NCBI GenBank assembly: GCA_000969725.1
Contig: JXSR01S007602.1
Reading direction: 5' to 3' (one strand)
Source of the DNA: Ophiothrix spiculata
Taxonomy: Eukaryota > Echinodermata > Ophiuroidea > Amphilepidida > Ophiotrichidae
Length of the DNA stretch: 22,727 nt
Shown here: positions 1-9,496 of the stretch, piece after piece
Numbering within the stretch: the stretch's first letter is position 1
Layout of the letters: every line of letters starts with the position of its first letter
The notes under the pieces: model-generated
Database searches by the model: none
What the model was told of the DNA's origin: nothing
Seen by the model: only the letters and a program-made list of their open reading frames with translations
Program-made: the position numbers and the translations under genes

Positions 1-95
1 AATTGCTGTATGTTCCCTGATATACACCCTCATCTCGGGTGCAATAAATAACAAATTGCTGTATGTTCCCTGATATACACCCTCATCTCGGGTGC
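1..95. repeat. Two copies of a 42-bp repeat (period 53 bp) cut by the window edge
   Basis: Positions 1-42 and 54-95 are identical over 42 bases and are separated by an 11-base spacer. Each copy contains the imperfect dyad CACCCtcatctcGGGTG, so each can form a short hairpin. The first copy starts at base 1, so the array probably continues to the left. It could be the end of a minisatellite or a local duplication; two copies are too few to tell. Confidence 0.9.
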
Positions 96-1198
96 CTGGT
101 CAAACCATTTGCGGCATCACGGTTAGTGTGAACAATCCATAAATATTAGCATGAAAACAACAAAAAGACTGTTATCACGATATACAAACCAATCCAGTAT
201 GATAAAACCCAAATACATAATTATATATATACTACTACGAAATAATTCATATTGTTTTGGTTTTACTTGACCTTAAAAAGGCAAAATTTAACTTAAGTTA
301 ATTTTAAGTCTAAAAATTCAGCCTTTTACAGTGAACAATGATGCAGTACGTTGCGAGCTTTTTTACTACTTTCCGTTGGTGGGGGTGTGTGTGGGTGTGT
401 AGGGGGTGGGTGTGTTTGTTTGTGTTAAACGCATAGGCGCAGCGCGTAAACAAATACCTACGCAGCTTGAAAAATATTCCTCATTCAAACACCGGGCGAC
501 ACTTTTAAAGAATAAATTCGGGAAAAGCAATGGCGAAAAAAAAAATTATTTAGAGCTCAAATTTATTTTACAAAAGCAACCAACCATAATCCACAGAAGT
601 GATTAAGATTTTGTATGTCATTTTACTTCGCGATTTAAATAAATATTTTGTGTTTCACATTATTGTCTTCAGGTTTCATTTACGGGTGACTTTGAAACAG
701 GTAAGGTTGATAAATTCAATAAATGGCAATATCAGGACTCGCATTATTGATTAAAACCAATCCTACTTATGAACCAAGGGGGCCAAAGCTACCAAAGCAC
801 AACTCAGAAAAATAAACAAATAAAAATAAAAACAAGGAGCGGTGGGGTGTTGTCGAAAAAAGTCTTAAATGCAGGAGGGCGATTTTTCAGAAAGTGGTCC
901 TGAATGTGGTCAAACTAAAATACCCAACGGGTGATTATCATGATTATTTTTGTTGTTTTTTTCAATGACCAAACTTTCAATATCAGTGACAGTTATCCTC
1001 TGATATTGGTGTTTCAATCTGTTTTGAAGACATTAACATACACGGTTGCTCATATAGTTGGAATAAAAATATTGTTACCACTTTTTTACAAAAAGGTCAA
1101 TTTATGATGAAAATATCTTGAAACCTATGTTGCTTTTGGTCAGATTTGATACGTTATCTTGTTGGGTGTGAAATGGAACTCCACGAATGTGATCAATT
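96..1198. other. AT-rich non-coding sequence with a GT/GGGT-rich tract
   Basis: I see no supportable exon here. A strand-biased GT/GGGT-rich tract occupies about 379-425, with runs of GTGTGTGGGTGTGTAGGGGGTGGG, and is a simple-sequence region. A short open frame crossing it (406-606) is rich in Lys and Asn, has no recognisable domain and starts inside the simple repeat, so I do not call it. Confidence 0.55.
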
Positions 1199-1725
1199 TT
1201 CTCATGTTCTGGTAAGGGGGCAACAACACAAGTTGGTCAAAAACGTGATTTTAAATATTTTGAAAATATTTACACAAATATTTTGAATGTCATAAACGTC
1301 TCGAAAACGTTGCACCCCAAAATATCACAAACGTCACGAAACGTTGCACAACAAAAGATTTTACCAGAGGAAGATCCCTGCAGCAATTGACTTTTGGGGA
1401 TGGGAGGTTAATCGTAAGTATTCTCGTCATCTTCTGCCTAAAGGGGAAGATAAAAAACAATCACACTTCACAGGAATTCTCGTTATGTTCTCTTGGAGCA
1501 AGAACCAAGTTTTCTCTATTGTCACAAACGCCACGGAACGTTGCATGGCGTTTATTCTTGAGCTTGAGAAGATTTTGTAAAGCTATGATCGAATAGATTA
1601 TGTTAACAACTTCTTGGACCAACCAGCAAAAGAATAAATACTTACAGATTTTGTAAGCTATGAACAAAAAAAAACGAAATTTCCCTTGATTTTGGTAACA
1701 AACGTCACGAAATAGTTGCCCAGAA
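1199..1725. repeat. Degenerate repeat array built on an ACAAACGTCACGAAACGTT motif
   Basis: Close variants of ACAAACGTCACGAAACGTTG occur at about 1289, 1325, 1523 and 1697. A second motif of the form TCTCgTnATgTTCTg occurs at about 1199, 1421 and 1478. Spacing between copies is irregular (roughly 36, 198 and 174 bases), so this is an old, diverged repeat rather than a clean tandem array. The core AACGTcacgaAACGTT is close to a dyad. Open frames across it do not look coding. Confidence 0.6.
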
Positions 1726-2444
1726 GGAATCTGGAAAATGTAAAACCTCTAACAGTTGGATATTCAGCTTAACACAATAGTTTACGTCTAACATACCGTA
1801 TTTTAGTAGCAAAAATATAGAAATTGATTTCGTTTCGAAATATCTGTCAGAAAATTGTGTTCCATTCAATACGGTCGAGATAAATTCCTGGAAAAAATTA
1901 TCACTTTTTTCCAAACTTCATAATCTCTATTCCAATAGGCATTGACTCAACTTTTTCAAAAAAATAGCTTTATAGTAGTAGTTTCTTGGAATATTTTCAA
2001 AAAAAATCCCTACAAAAGGGGCACTCCAAAGTTGACAAAGTTGGATAGATTAAGATTTTTTAAAAATGTTTCATGATATATGTATTTAGATTGTATGTGT
2101 TTTGTTCGAAAAAAACTTAAATCCACTCAATACAAGCAGCAAAAAATTAATTAAAAGTAAAATGTTAGTCAATGATTTCATGTATTTATATGATGGCATT
2201 TTGTTGATATAAAATATGTCATCTTAAAGCTTAAAAGGAACTTACAATTCTCTTCATATACTACTGAAACATTACAATGTCATTGCACTATTATTGAACG
2301 GCATTAAATTGTATTACCTGACAGACGTGATGAATTTGACTTATTTTCAACCTCATTCGCATAACATCCATAAAATGTGAGTTTAATATGTCAAAGCATA
2401 ACATATAGCAATTTCCATTTTTTGCTTATATTAAGCTATCTCAG
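1726..2444. other. Presumed intron or upstream flank of the CARD gene
   Basis: This is AT-rich sequence with no convincing exon. Its right end looks like a 3-prime splice site: a pyrimidine-rich stretch (TTCCATTTTTTGCTTAT, about 2412-2428) leads to CTATCTCAG ending at 2444. Upstream of that site the reading frame used by the CARD exon is closed by a TAA at 2432-2434. The start codon and first exon are therefore probably further upstream, in this stretch or outside the window. Confidence 0.5.
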
Positions 2445-3109
2445 TAGACCACATAGCTTGGCGGGCAACCCTTCGACGATGCTGGGATTCACTCAGAAGA
2501 GATATGAAGCCAACATCTCTTGACCATCCTTTCTTGAACGAAGACGATGAAGAAACAATTCATCTAGAAGAACGCAATAATGGGCCACGAAAAGCAGCTG
2601 ATTTACTTCTTGAATACCTACTTCAACAACATGGTAGAATGGAAGACTTCTTAAAGAGCTTGACAGATGCTGGTTTCGATCATCTTACACAGATGTTAAC
2701 CGAAACTTACAAACAAGTGATGAAGGAGCTGCCCATCGTGAGTATTGCCCGTAAGAAGTATGTACTTGCTTGGAGAAAAGTAATGATGAGCAACTGGAGG
2801 TCATTCCGATCGTCTTTTGTTCCACATGATATTCTACCAGAATTGTCGTTCCTTTCGGATGAAGACAAGGAGGATATCATAGATCTTGAAACCCGAATAA
2901 GTAAATCTGCAGCAGCGGATATTATTCACAACAAAATCCGCGATACTACAGATCCAGCACATTACCACGAGCTTGTAGAAAGCCTTCGGAAAGGTGGCTT
3001 TGATACCTTGGTAGAGTCATTACACAACGAGCTGAAACAGGTTTTGGGAAGTGATGAATTCAAGTTCATTAGTGCACATATTCGTGAATTATACCCACTT
3101 GCAAAATAA
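2445..3109 (+). CDS. Tandem CARD protein, terminal coding exon (RIG-I-like-receptor-type CARD pair)
   Basis: The exon is open from a likely acceptor at 2444/2445 to TAA at 3107-3109. An internal ATG at 2504 gives 201 residues, but I prefer the longer exon because the protein is an internal duplication with a 104-residue offset. AWRATLRRCW lies before that ATG and matches AWRKVMMSNW at residues 89-98. Both copies then continue with a Pro, FL-acidic-E-I-LE-R, AAD, SL..GFD.L and KQV. I estimate about 30 percent identity by eye. Each half looks like a six-helix CARD. The motif RNNGPRKAADLLLEYLL followed by FLKSLTDAGFDHL strongly recalls the CARDs of RIG-I and MDA5, which bind CARDs of the adaptor MAVS in antiviral signalling. 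No DExD/H helicase exon follows; a polyadenylation signal lies 236 bases after the stop. It may be a helicase-less CARD adaptor or regulator, or a decayed receptor gene. Coding with CARD fold is well supported; the immune role is inferred from family resemblance. Confidence 0.82.
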
Positions 3110-3344
3110 TGATCGGAGAGAATACGAAATGATTGTGTCATCAATGTTCCTCCGAATGTTTTCTCATGTGTGACCGTCAGTCCAAAACGAGCGGTAAATG
3201 CAGCAATGTTCATTTTGCGCTACTGGTGAAAATACATGTGAAGGTCGTAATTTTCCGAAATTGATTTTTGACAGATTCACAATCCCTGTGCTTACTTCAA
3301 AACACCTGCAAAGATTCATTTCAAGAAAATAATCGGAAATATGA

Positions 3345-3350
3345 AATAAA
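3345..3350 (+). promoter_or_regulatory. AATAAA polyadenylation signal of the CARD gene
   Basis: A canonical AATAAA occurs 236 bases after the CARD stop codon, on the same strand, followed by T-rich sequence (ATTCTGTATATTTGG). It supports the view that the CARD exon is terminal. AT-rich DNA produces this hexamer by chance, so it is supportive rather than decisive. Confidence 0.5.
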
Positions 3351-4681
3351 TTCTGTATATTTGGAGGACAATCAACAGAAAATATAGGGAACGCGTTTAT
3401 TTCAGTTATACATTTTATTCCCTGAGGTGGAGCGTGAGGGCGAATTATTATTGTTATTTTTTAGATTTGCCTATTTAGCATAAATTGTATATATGTTAAT
3501 TGGGATATTTAACTATTGTACTACTTCGTTCATGTTTTCAACCTGAATAGACGTGTCAAAAACTTGTTTTATATGTACTATATTTAGAACACCCAATTTT
3601 TAAATGAAAAAACAAAAAGAATTCTTGGATTTCAAAAACATTGGCGCGGTATTATCTTGTACGGTAAAATTCAAAACAAAATAATTATACTTTTAGCCGT
3701 TTCTGAAGCTTTTCATCAGAGTTTTTTTAATATTTGGTACTAAGTTATACGGTAACCGAACACGGGGAGTTAAAATCACTTATACAGCCATTCCATTGTC
3801 CATTTCTACACAGATCGATCTTTGAATGCGTTGCTACTTTAAAATTAGGTTTCCTCTACTTTAATTCTACAATTATTTTAATTGGGGCAATGTGTATACA
3901 CAGTTCGTGATGCAAATGCTGGCCACAGACCAGGTATTTTTTAAAGATATAAAAGTTTTTTTGCCGTGACCAACGTGACAGGCTACAAAAGCAAATTGTT
4001 GACGTCACTTATACAAACGCTTCTTTATAGAATTCTACTTGTAGTAATTTTTTTTTTGCAATAGATTCCTAACACTCTACCCCATTCTATGCAATAGTTA
4101 AATTGTGCTCAAGTTAAGTGCTCTGTGTAGTGTGTAGTGTGAAATGCCTTGTTTAAAATGTGACTCGCGTGACAAAAATGCGTGACTCGCGTGACGTAGT
4201 AGCTTTGTATAAATTTTACTGCAGCACATTTACAAAACGAAATGAAAAAACATGGAAACCATCCTAGATTATTCAAATGTCAACCTTTATTGATAAATTT
4301 CGAACAAAAAGCATAATATGTATTGTAAGTTATGTAAAAGATATTCTAAATGTGGGTTGTTTTTTTTGCATTGAATGTAGTAAAAATGTGGGATTTTTGG
4401 CAATAATTCATATTTAACATATGTCAATCTTATTGTGTGAGAATACACTAATCTCTTTCATCTGATTTGTTACTATAGCACGTGGAATTTGAAAGTGTTG
4501 AGCATTTTTCATGTTTTGGAAAGTGAGACAGTTACATAGAATGGCTGTACAGATGGAATTTTGATTTTTCCCAAATTCAACTTGAAATAATGGTAACTTT
4601 ACTCAACAGTTGGTATGTTCATAAACTTCTCAAAAATGTTTGAAAAGGGTTTTTTTAGCCGCCTTCATAGATCACTTAATA
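3351..4681. other. Intergenic AT-rich sequence, no gene seen
   Basis: No exon or named element is supportable. One small direct repeat is clear: GTGACTCGCGTGAC at about 4159 and again about 21 bases later, ending near 4196. A weak inverted match between TACAGCCATTC near 3784 and its complement near 4541-4551 could mark the ends of an old 770-bp element, but it is too short to call. Confidence 0.5.
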
Positions 4682-5004
4682 CTCGGCCTCCAAACTAAAT
4701 TTTCGTTACCAAACATTTCGTCGTGACGTCAAACTATGGGTGACCATATGTGTTGCTTGTTTCAGACACCTTTCTTGATTTTATGCCGTTTTGGGACACA
4801 TATCGTTTTGGTTTACACCGTTATGGGTTTTACACACTCATTTGGATAGTTTAGACACTCTTTTCATTGTAATATAGACACTAGACACTCTTATCAATTT
4901 TGTAGACACCTTTCTTTTTTTGACCTTTTTTAACACATATGGCCACTCTTAGTGTGACATCACAACAAAAATGTTAGTAGCGAAAATTTTGTTTGGAGGC
5001 GGAC
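4682..5004. mobile_element. MITE, family 1 copy a (GTCGGCCTCC termini, TA target)
   Basis: The ends are long inverted repeats. The left end runs CTCGGCCTCCAAACTAAATT and on through AACATTTCGTCGTGACGTCA. The right end is its diverged complement through GTTTGGAGGCGGAC. An inner inverted pair around CCATATGTGTT extends the arms. The element is flanked by TA at 4680-4681 and at 5005-5006, as expected of a TA-target cut-and-paste transposon. Its middle contains loose repeats of TAGACACTCTT. It has no coding capacity, so it is a non-autonomous element. The same ends occur in a second copy at 7332-7583. Confidence 0.85.
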
Positions 5005-5203
5005 TATAAATAATGACACCATCTCATTTAATCATTGTTTTTAATCCTACAACATTCGTAACAAGATCCTGCTCTATGGCTGAGTTATTCCATTTTCTTA
5101 GCAGGTGGGTAACAAACAGCGTGACAAAATCGAACAGTATCTGTGACAATCCTATTAATTATGATGCTATAGGATAAGTCAGTGAATTAATAAATACGTT
5201 TTT

Positions 5204-5697
5204 TGTAGACGCTAACCCTAGTCCTACGAAATAGGGGGGTTGAATCAACCCCCTACAAACATTTATTCTGCTAATAAAAACTCCTTACGCGCAGCGCGAG
5301 GCGACTTGGTGTAACTCTAAGTTCATCATTTCCGCTTATTCTACCACCTTCAGGATACAGTGTCCGTTCAAAGTTCGGAGGTCAGGGGTGGTGGTTTAAC
5401 TCCGTGATTCTAAAAATGTACTTTTAAGTAATTAACATAGCAGATATCAATTTCAAACTTGGTATTTAGGTAAAACTAGTAATTTTCTACAATATTTTAC
5501 AAAAATGTACGAAAATCAGACATTCCTATGTTTTTTGTAGACATTTTTGATTTTGCCTATATTTTCCGTACATGTCGATTTTCCACAGTTCGGTAATTAT
5601 GAGACGTCACATTGACGTCATATCGGTACCACATACAGGGGTCAAGGGATTTGCTATAAAAAAAATAGGGGGTTGCAATAACCCCCCCCCCCCCGCA
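5204..5697. repeat. Possible MITE, family 3 copy, bounded by GGGGGTTG hairpins
   Basis: A hairpin TAGGGGGGTTGaatCAACCCCCTA at 5232-5255 and another at 5666-5686 (TAGGGGGTTgcaataACCCCC) lie near the two ends. The left end, CCTAGTCCTACGAAATAGGG, resembles the end of a related element at 13722 (CCTCGTCCTACAAAGGGG). The interior includes a short dyad ACGTCACATTGACGT. The membership is inferred from the ends; I could not trace homology right through the interior. Confidence 0.45.
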
Positions 5698-5988
5698 TCA
5701 GTATAATATGTTTGTGAAAATCGCTCCGTATAACAAGGGTTAAAAACGGTGTTTACTTACCTTAATTAATGGCGAGTGAAACCTTCAAATACACATGACC
5801 CCCTATTTCACGGAACTTTCATGATGCAAATGCTTTCATTTTACGTCAAATGTTGCTGCAACATGATTTTCAACAAACCAACTTCAAGTTGCCTTATTGC
5901 ATGAGTTTTAGGCAGATTTATTAATCTCACAATGATGAATCTTAGGTTGAACCCCAAATGATCACTTTAGAGTAAGTGACAAACAATA
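5698..5988. other. Spacer between repeats, nothing recognised
   Basis: Short AT-rich spacer. The sequence GATGCAAATGC near 5823 also occurs near 3909, which hints at old shared repeat material, but I see no bounded element and no exon. Confidence 0.4.
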
Positions 5989-6415
5989 TGTGACCCGTCA
6001 TATCGAAAGGTACCTTAAGGTCGGCAAAATTAAAATTGATTTTTTGGTCTCATCTGAAAGCTGAGATTTTAAGCTTTAAAATGACACCTTGAATTTGGTT
6101 ATTGGATGTTCGGTTGCGAAGTTACACCCAAATTGGTAAAAGGCATCGGGCTGATTCGGAAAACTATAGTTCTGAGAAAATCGAGTTTAAAGTGTTTGTA
6201 CTTAGTAAATCTTGAGTGGAGAGAGGATTTTTAGCTTTTTATGTTTGGATGTTGGAACCTGATTAATATGATAGAATACACTTCAATGATAACCTTTCTG
6301 ATGAAATTAGATATTCGACCTTGTACGTGATTTTTGACTATGCTTAGCTTCATTGGTCCGTATCTAGTAATGTACTATGCCGGTATTACGGTACCTTTCG
6401 ATATGACGATCCACA
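5989..6415. mobile_element. MITE, family 2 (cATATCGAAAGGTACC inverted repeat, TA target)
   Basis: The left end reads TGTGACCCGTCATATCGAAA then GGTACC. The complement of the right end reads TGTGGATCGTCATATCGAAA then GGTACC, a 26-base inverted repeat with three mismatches. TA dinucleotides flank both ends (5987-5988 and 6416-6417). The 427-bp body has no open frame of note, so this is a non-autonomous DNA transposon. Its superfamily cannot be set from the ends alone; a TA target fits Tc1/mariner-like and some other groups. Confidence 0.88.
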
Positions 6416-6449
6416 TAATGGATTAATTAAAAAAAACTGACATTTTTTA

Positions 6450-6975
6450 GTCCTAATCCAACCCTTTGTTGTTGCACCCCTCTAATATTTTAGAATGGTT
6501 TTGCTATTGATAGATAGGTATAATCCTCCCCTATCCAACGATACCAAAATCATCAAAATCGGCCAGGGCGTTACGTAATTATGACGTCATAAAGTACCTT
6601 CTGATTTGAAAATCATGCAAAATTGCATAATGGCAAAACTAGCCACCAAAATCAAAATGTTGCTCTAAAAGTTCTAAAAAACGGATTTTCATGTGATTTT
6701 TGGCTAATTAAGAAGGGAAATGATGATTCTAACATGTCTTGTAAGTTTGAGTCATATAGCATGCATAATTTTTCAATATGGCGACTTTAAAATTTCCGGG
6801 ATTTCACCAAACCCCCTGCCCTCATCCCACCCTACATGATACCCCTAGTTTATTCATCAAAATGACCGCAAAGGATGTCAAAAGGATTACCCAAATGCCT
6901 GGGGCCGGTTGCTTTATTTGACAAGGGGAAACAACTAAAAACTTAACGGGGGTTGCAACCTCCCCCCCCCCCTCC
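6450..6975. mobile_element. Inverted-repeat element, family 3 copy A
   Basis: The stretch from about 6690 to 6975 is clearly homologous, in opposite orientation, to 13722-14045. Shared blocks include ATGATTCTAACA, GTAAGTTTGAGTC, CATCAAAATGACCGCAAAGG (one base different) and GGCCGGTTGC. The left end (AGTCCTAATCC..ACCCTTTG, about 6449) resembles the outer end of the second copy, which suggests inverted termini. The right end carries a GGGGGTTGCAACCTCCCCC hairpin. There is no coding capacity. The boundaries are approximate. Confidence 0.65.
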
Positions 6976-7331
6976 CTTCGGAGGATAACGGTTACAATAT
7001 ATTAGCCAAGGGCAAGCCATTTTATGCTTAAAGTGTATTGGTTTGCTAGAAGCTTACACATTAAAGCTTGATTGTTGTATTGGTCAAAAGTAGGATATTA
7101 CTGACCAGGCCAAATATTAAGCCAATCACTGGTGCTTTTATAGAATGTACCAACTGAATGATCAAGTCCTTCAAACACACACACACTATTGATTTCATGT
7201 AATGCATGTTTCGATGGTATTGTGAGCAATGCTAAGTCATAGGGTAACTAATGGTCTGGAAAATATACACAATAGTGCTCAGCAAATTGCTAACAGAATA
7301 CAAGTGCCTTTTAAAATAGACCGAAACCATA
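6976..7331. other. Spacer between mobile elements, nothing recognised
   Basis: AT-rich sequence with a short AC run (ACACACACACAC, about 7175). No open frame, RNA gene or bounded repeat could be supported. Confidence 0.4.
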
Positions 7332-7583
7332 GTTGGCCTCCAAACAAAATTTTCCCTACCAAACATTTGGTCGTGACGTCACCAAAAAGTTGCCATCGAA
7401 TTTAAAGTATGAACGGGTAACATTTGGTCAAATGTATATATATGGCAATTCAATAGCATGTGCAATCTACCGCGAAATTGTATTTGGTCTTAACTTGGTG
7501 TTGAAGTTATTTTGTTTGAAGTCACTCGTCATACGAAGTCACACGACCAAATGTTTGGTAGGGAAATTTTTTTGGAGGCCGAC
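7332..7583. mobile_element. MITE, family 1 copy b (GTCGGCCTCC termini)
   Basis: The left end GTTGGCCTCCAAACAAAATT continues through CCCTACCAAACATTTGGTCG. The right end is its complement through GGTAGGGAAATTTTTTTGGA and GGCCGAC, giving arms of more than 40 bases. TA precedes the left end (7330-7331); the right flank is TG, a probable decayed TA. Only the termini match copy a at 4682-5004; the interior differs. A 92-codon open frame starting inside the left arm is an accident of the arms. Confidence 0.85.
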
Positions 7584-7950
7584 TGTGTTTTCGGCCTTAG
7601 TTCATAATTAAGAAATATTACCTATAAGTGATATTATGTTTTATTTTCAGACAACATGTTGAAAAGGTTATCTATAACCATAGTTTATGCACAATTATGA
7701 TGACATTTTGATGTTTGACCTTGAATTTTCTATCAAATTAGCAAAAACGTCAAAATTGTTTACGATTCAAAACACAATAAAACAGTAAGGCGCTACTGCG
7801 TTTTATTGCCACTAAAATAGAGTCGACGCTGGGTGCTCGACACTAGCTCCTCATCCTCAGAAATAAGTATGGTGGCCACCAAAATTAACAAAAATCGTAT
7901 GCTTGCTTATCTAATATGCAACCAAATGATTAAGTCTTGATTGAATGAGA
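7584..7950. other. Spacer between mobile elements, nothing recognised
   Basis: No exon or bounded repeat is supported. A slightly GC-richer patch (about 7788-7860, GGCGCTACTGCGTTTTATTG and onward) could be the remnant of another repeat, but I see no second copy or inverted partner in this window. Confidence 0.35.
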
Positions 7951-8458
7951 TATCAGTTCGGCGGAACTCACAATTCGGATACGTATCCGAATTCGGATAC
8001 CCACGCACATTTCTTATCCAAGCTATGATACCCGTATCCGAATAAGGATATGGAGGGGTATCTGAATTCTGATACTCCTGTCGTGGCGCAGGAAACAAAT
8101 CGATAGCGCAAGCTGGCAAGTACATGTGGAACATCTTTCTTGCATTTATAATAAATGTATCTATAGAAATGTCATTTTCATCTGTGCAATTCCAGCGGAA
8201 CAGCTTCGAAACATGTCCTGATAGCTTCTTATCACTGAAGGCAAAATAATTTGGCCAATACTTTGATAGAATTTAGATGTCAAATGATGATAATGTATAT
8301 TGACTTTTATATATACCGGTATGGTGCGCGGCGAAGCTAAATATTCATATCCCGTTTCAGCTGTTTTTAATCCAAATTCGGATACGGGTATCAGAATTGT
8401 GATACGGAGTATCCGAATTCGGATACGTATCCGAATTGTGAGTTCCGCCGAACTGATA
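7951..8458. mobile_element. MITE with perfect 50-bp terminal inverted repeats and palindromic subrepeats
   Basis: Positions 7951-8000 are the exact reverse complement of 8409-8458, so the element has a flawless 50-base inverted repeat. It begins TATCAGTTCGGCGGAACTCA. The outer TA can be read as a TA target duplication. Inside each arm lies the palindrome ATTCGGATACGTATCCGAAT, and degenerate copies of ATCCGAATTCGGAT and GATACCCGTATCCGAAT recur towards the centre. The perfect arms suggest recent movement or gene conversion between the arms. There is no transposase; the open frames crossing it translate the palindromes into Ile-Arg strings. Confidence 0.92.
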
Positions 8459-8505
8459 AAGGAGGCAAAAAACTTTCCAAACTTTGTAAGAAGTTTACTT
8501 GACTC

Positions 8506-9338
8506 AACAATTGTATACGCCAGTACAAAAAAAAAAAAACTCAAATAGCTCCCTTCTGTAAACATATAAATGATTAAGAACATCCCAACTCCAATCCTTC
8601 TGTTAAGTTTTGTAAAATATAAATGCATATAAATCTCTGAAAATGCTTTCAAATTACTAAAAAGCATTTCCATGTCTTTATCCCAATCATGGTGTCACAT
8701 TTGACCTTGTAGTTGACTTTGTTAGACATTGTTAGATCATTTTCCCAGCATATAGTTGCAGAGGGGAGCACATGGAGTTGGGATGTTCTTGTAATGGCTG
8801 TTTAAGTATAGCAACTTTGTACTATAACAATTATCTAACAATGTCTAAACGAGTCAACTACAAGGTCATATATGACAATATGATTAGGATATTGACATGG
8901 AAATGCTATTTTAGTGATGTGAAATAATTTTCAGAAATGTGTATGCATTTATAGTTTATAAACATAATTAACAGAAGGGAGCTATAATAAGAACATCCCA
9001 ACGCCAATAATTGGCGTTGGGACGTTCTTATTCTGGTGTATTCAAATGCATAAATATCTCTGAAAATGCTTTCACATTACTAAAAAGCATTACCATGTCT
9101 ATATCCTAATTATAGTGTCATATTTGACCTAGTTGCAGAGCGGAGCTCGTGGAGTTGGTGTTTTCTTGTACTGGTTGTTTAAATATAGCAACTTTATTGA
9201 TGTATAGACATGGAAATGCTTTTTAGTGATGTGAAAGCATTTTCAGAGATGTGTATGCATTTATACTTTGTAAGTATATATAATTTACAAAAGGAAGCTA
9301 TTTTAGGTGTGTTTTTTGTACTGGCGTATTCAATTGTT
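8506..9338. mobile_element. Nested foldback element, two copies of one long-arm MITE
   Basis: The outer ends are inverted: AACAATTGTATACGCCAGTAC then an A-run on the left, and GTACTGGCGTATTCAATTG then TT on the right, followed inward by AGCTCCCTTCTG and its complement. Arm sequence containing CTCTGAAAATGCTTTC, AAAGCATTTCCATGTC and a TTGACCTTGTAGTTGAC block occurs four times, alternating in direction (left arms near 8640 and 9060, right arms near 8900 and 9210). This shows two foldback units placed one after or inside another, joined near 8984-9030. There is no coding capacity. Single-strand copies would form very long hairpins. Confidence 0.85.
8989..9029. repeat. 41-base near-perfect palindrome at the junction of the two foldback units
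   Basis: AAGAACATCCCAACGCCAAT is followed by a single A and then its reverse complement with one mismatch. Half of this palindrome recurs alone at about 8574 (AAGAACATCCCAACTCCAAT) and, inverted, at about 8776. The palindrome therefore marks where two arms were brought together head to head. Confidence 0.9.
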
Positions 9339-9496
9339 CGCTTGACTTCCTATCAATGTATCTCGTCCCCTTGAATAGAGAACGACATGTTTAAACGGTG
9401 TTACACAAATTAACATTAATTTGTATTTATGCAATTTTGTAATGTTAAAATACAGCTTTCTACTCTATTTGCATATAACTCACTGAATTTGAATAC
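9339..9496. other. Short unique spacer
   Basis: AT-rich sequence between the foldback element and the duplicated block. No feature is supported. Sequence just past it reappears after the assembly gap; I cannot tell whether this spacer also does, because the gap lies at that point. Confidence 0.35.

Noticed and set aside
379-425. GT/GGGT-rich tract as an internal telomere-like repeat
   Set aside because: It lacks regular TTAGGG units; it is an irregular GT-rich simple repeat.
1289-1720. CRISPR-like array of a repeated motif
   Set aside because: Spacing is irregular, copies are diverged, and the window is clearly animal DNA with introns.
2962-3213. 83-codon minus-strand open frame
   Set aside because: It overlaps the CARD2 coding sequence in antisense and runs into the 3-prime UTR; the sense frame has internal-repeat evidence.
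7333-7611. 92-codon plus-strand open frame
   Set aside because: It starts in one arm and ends beyond the other arm of a MITE; there is no domain.
8161-8673. 170-codon minus-strand open frame, the second longest in the window
   Set aside because: It crosses the boundary between two different mobile elements, and its Ile-Arg repeats are translations of ATCCGAAT palindromes.
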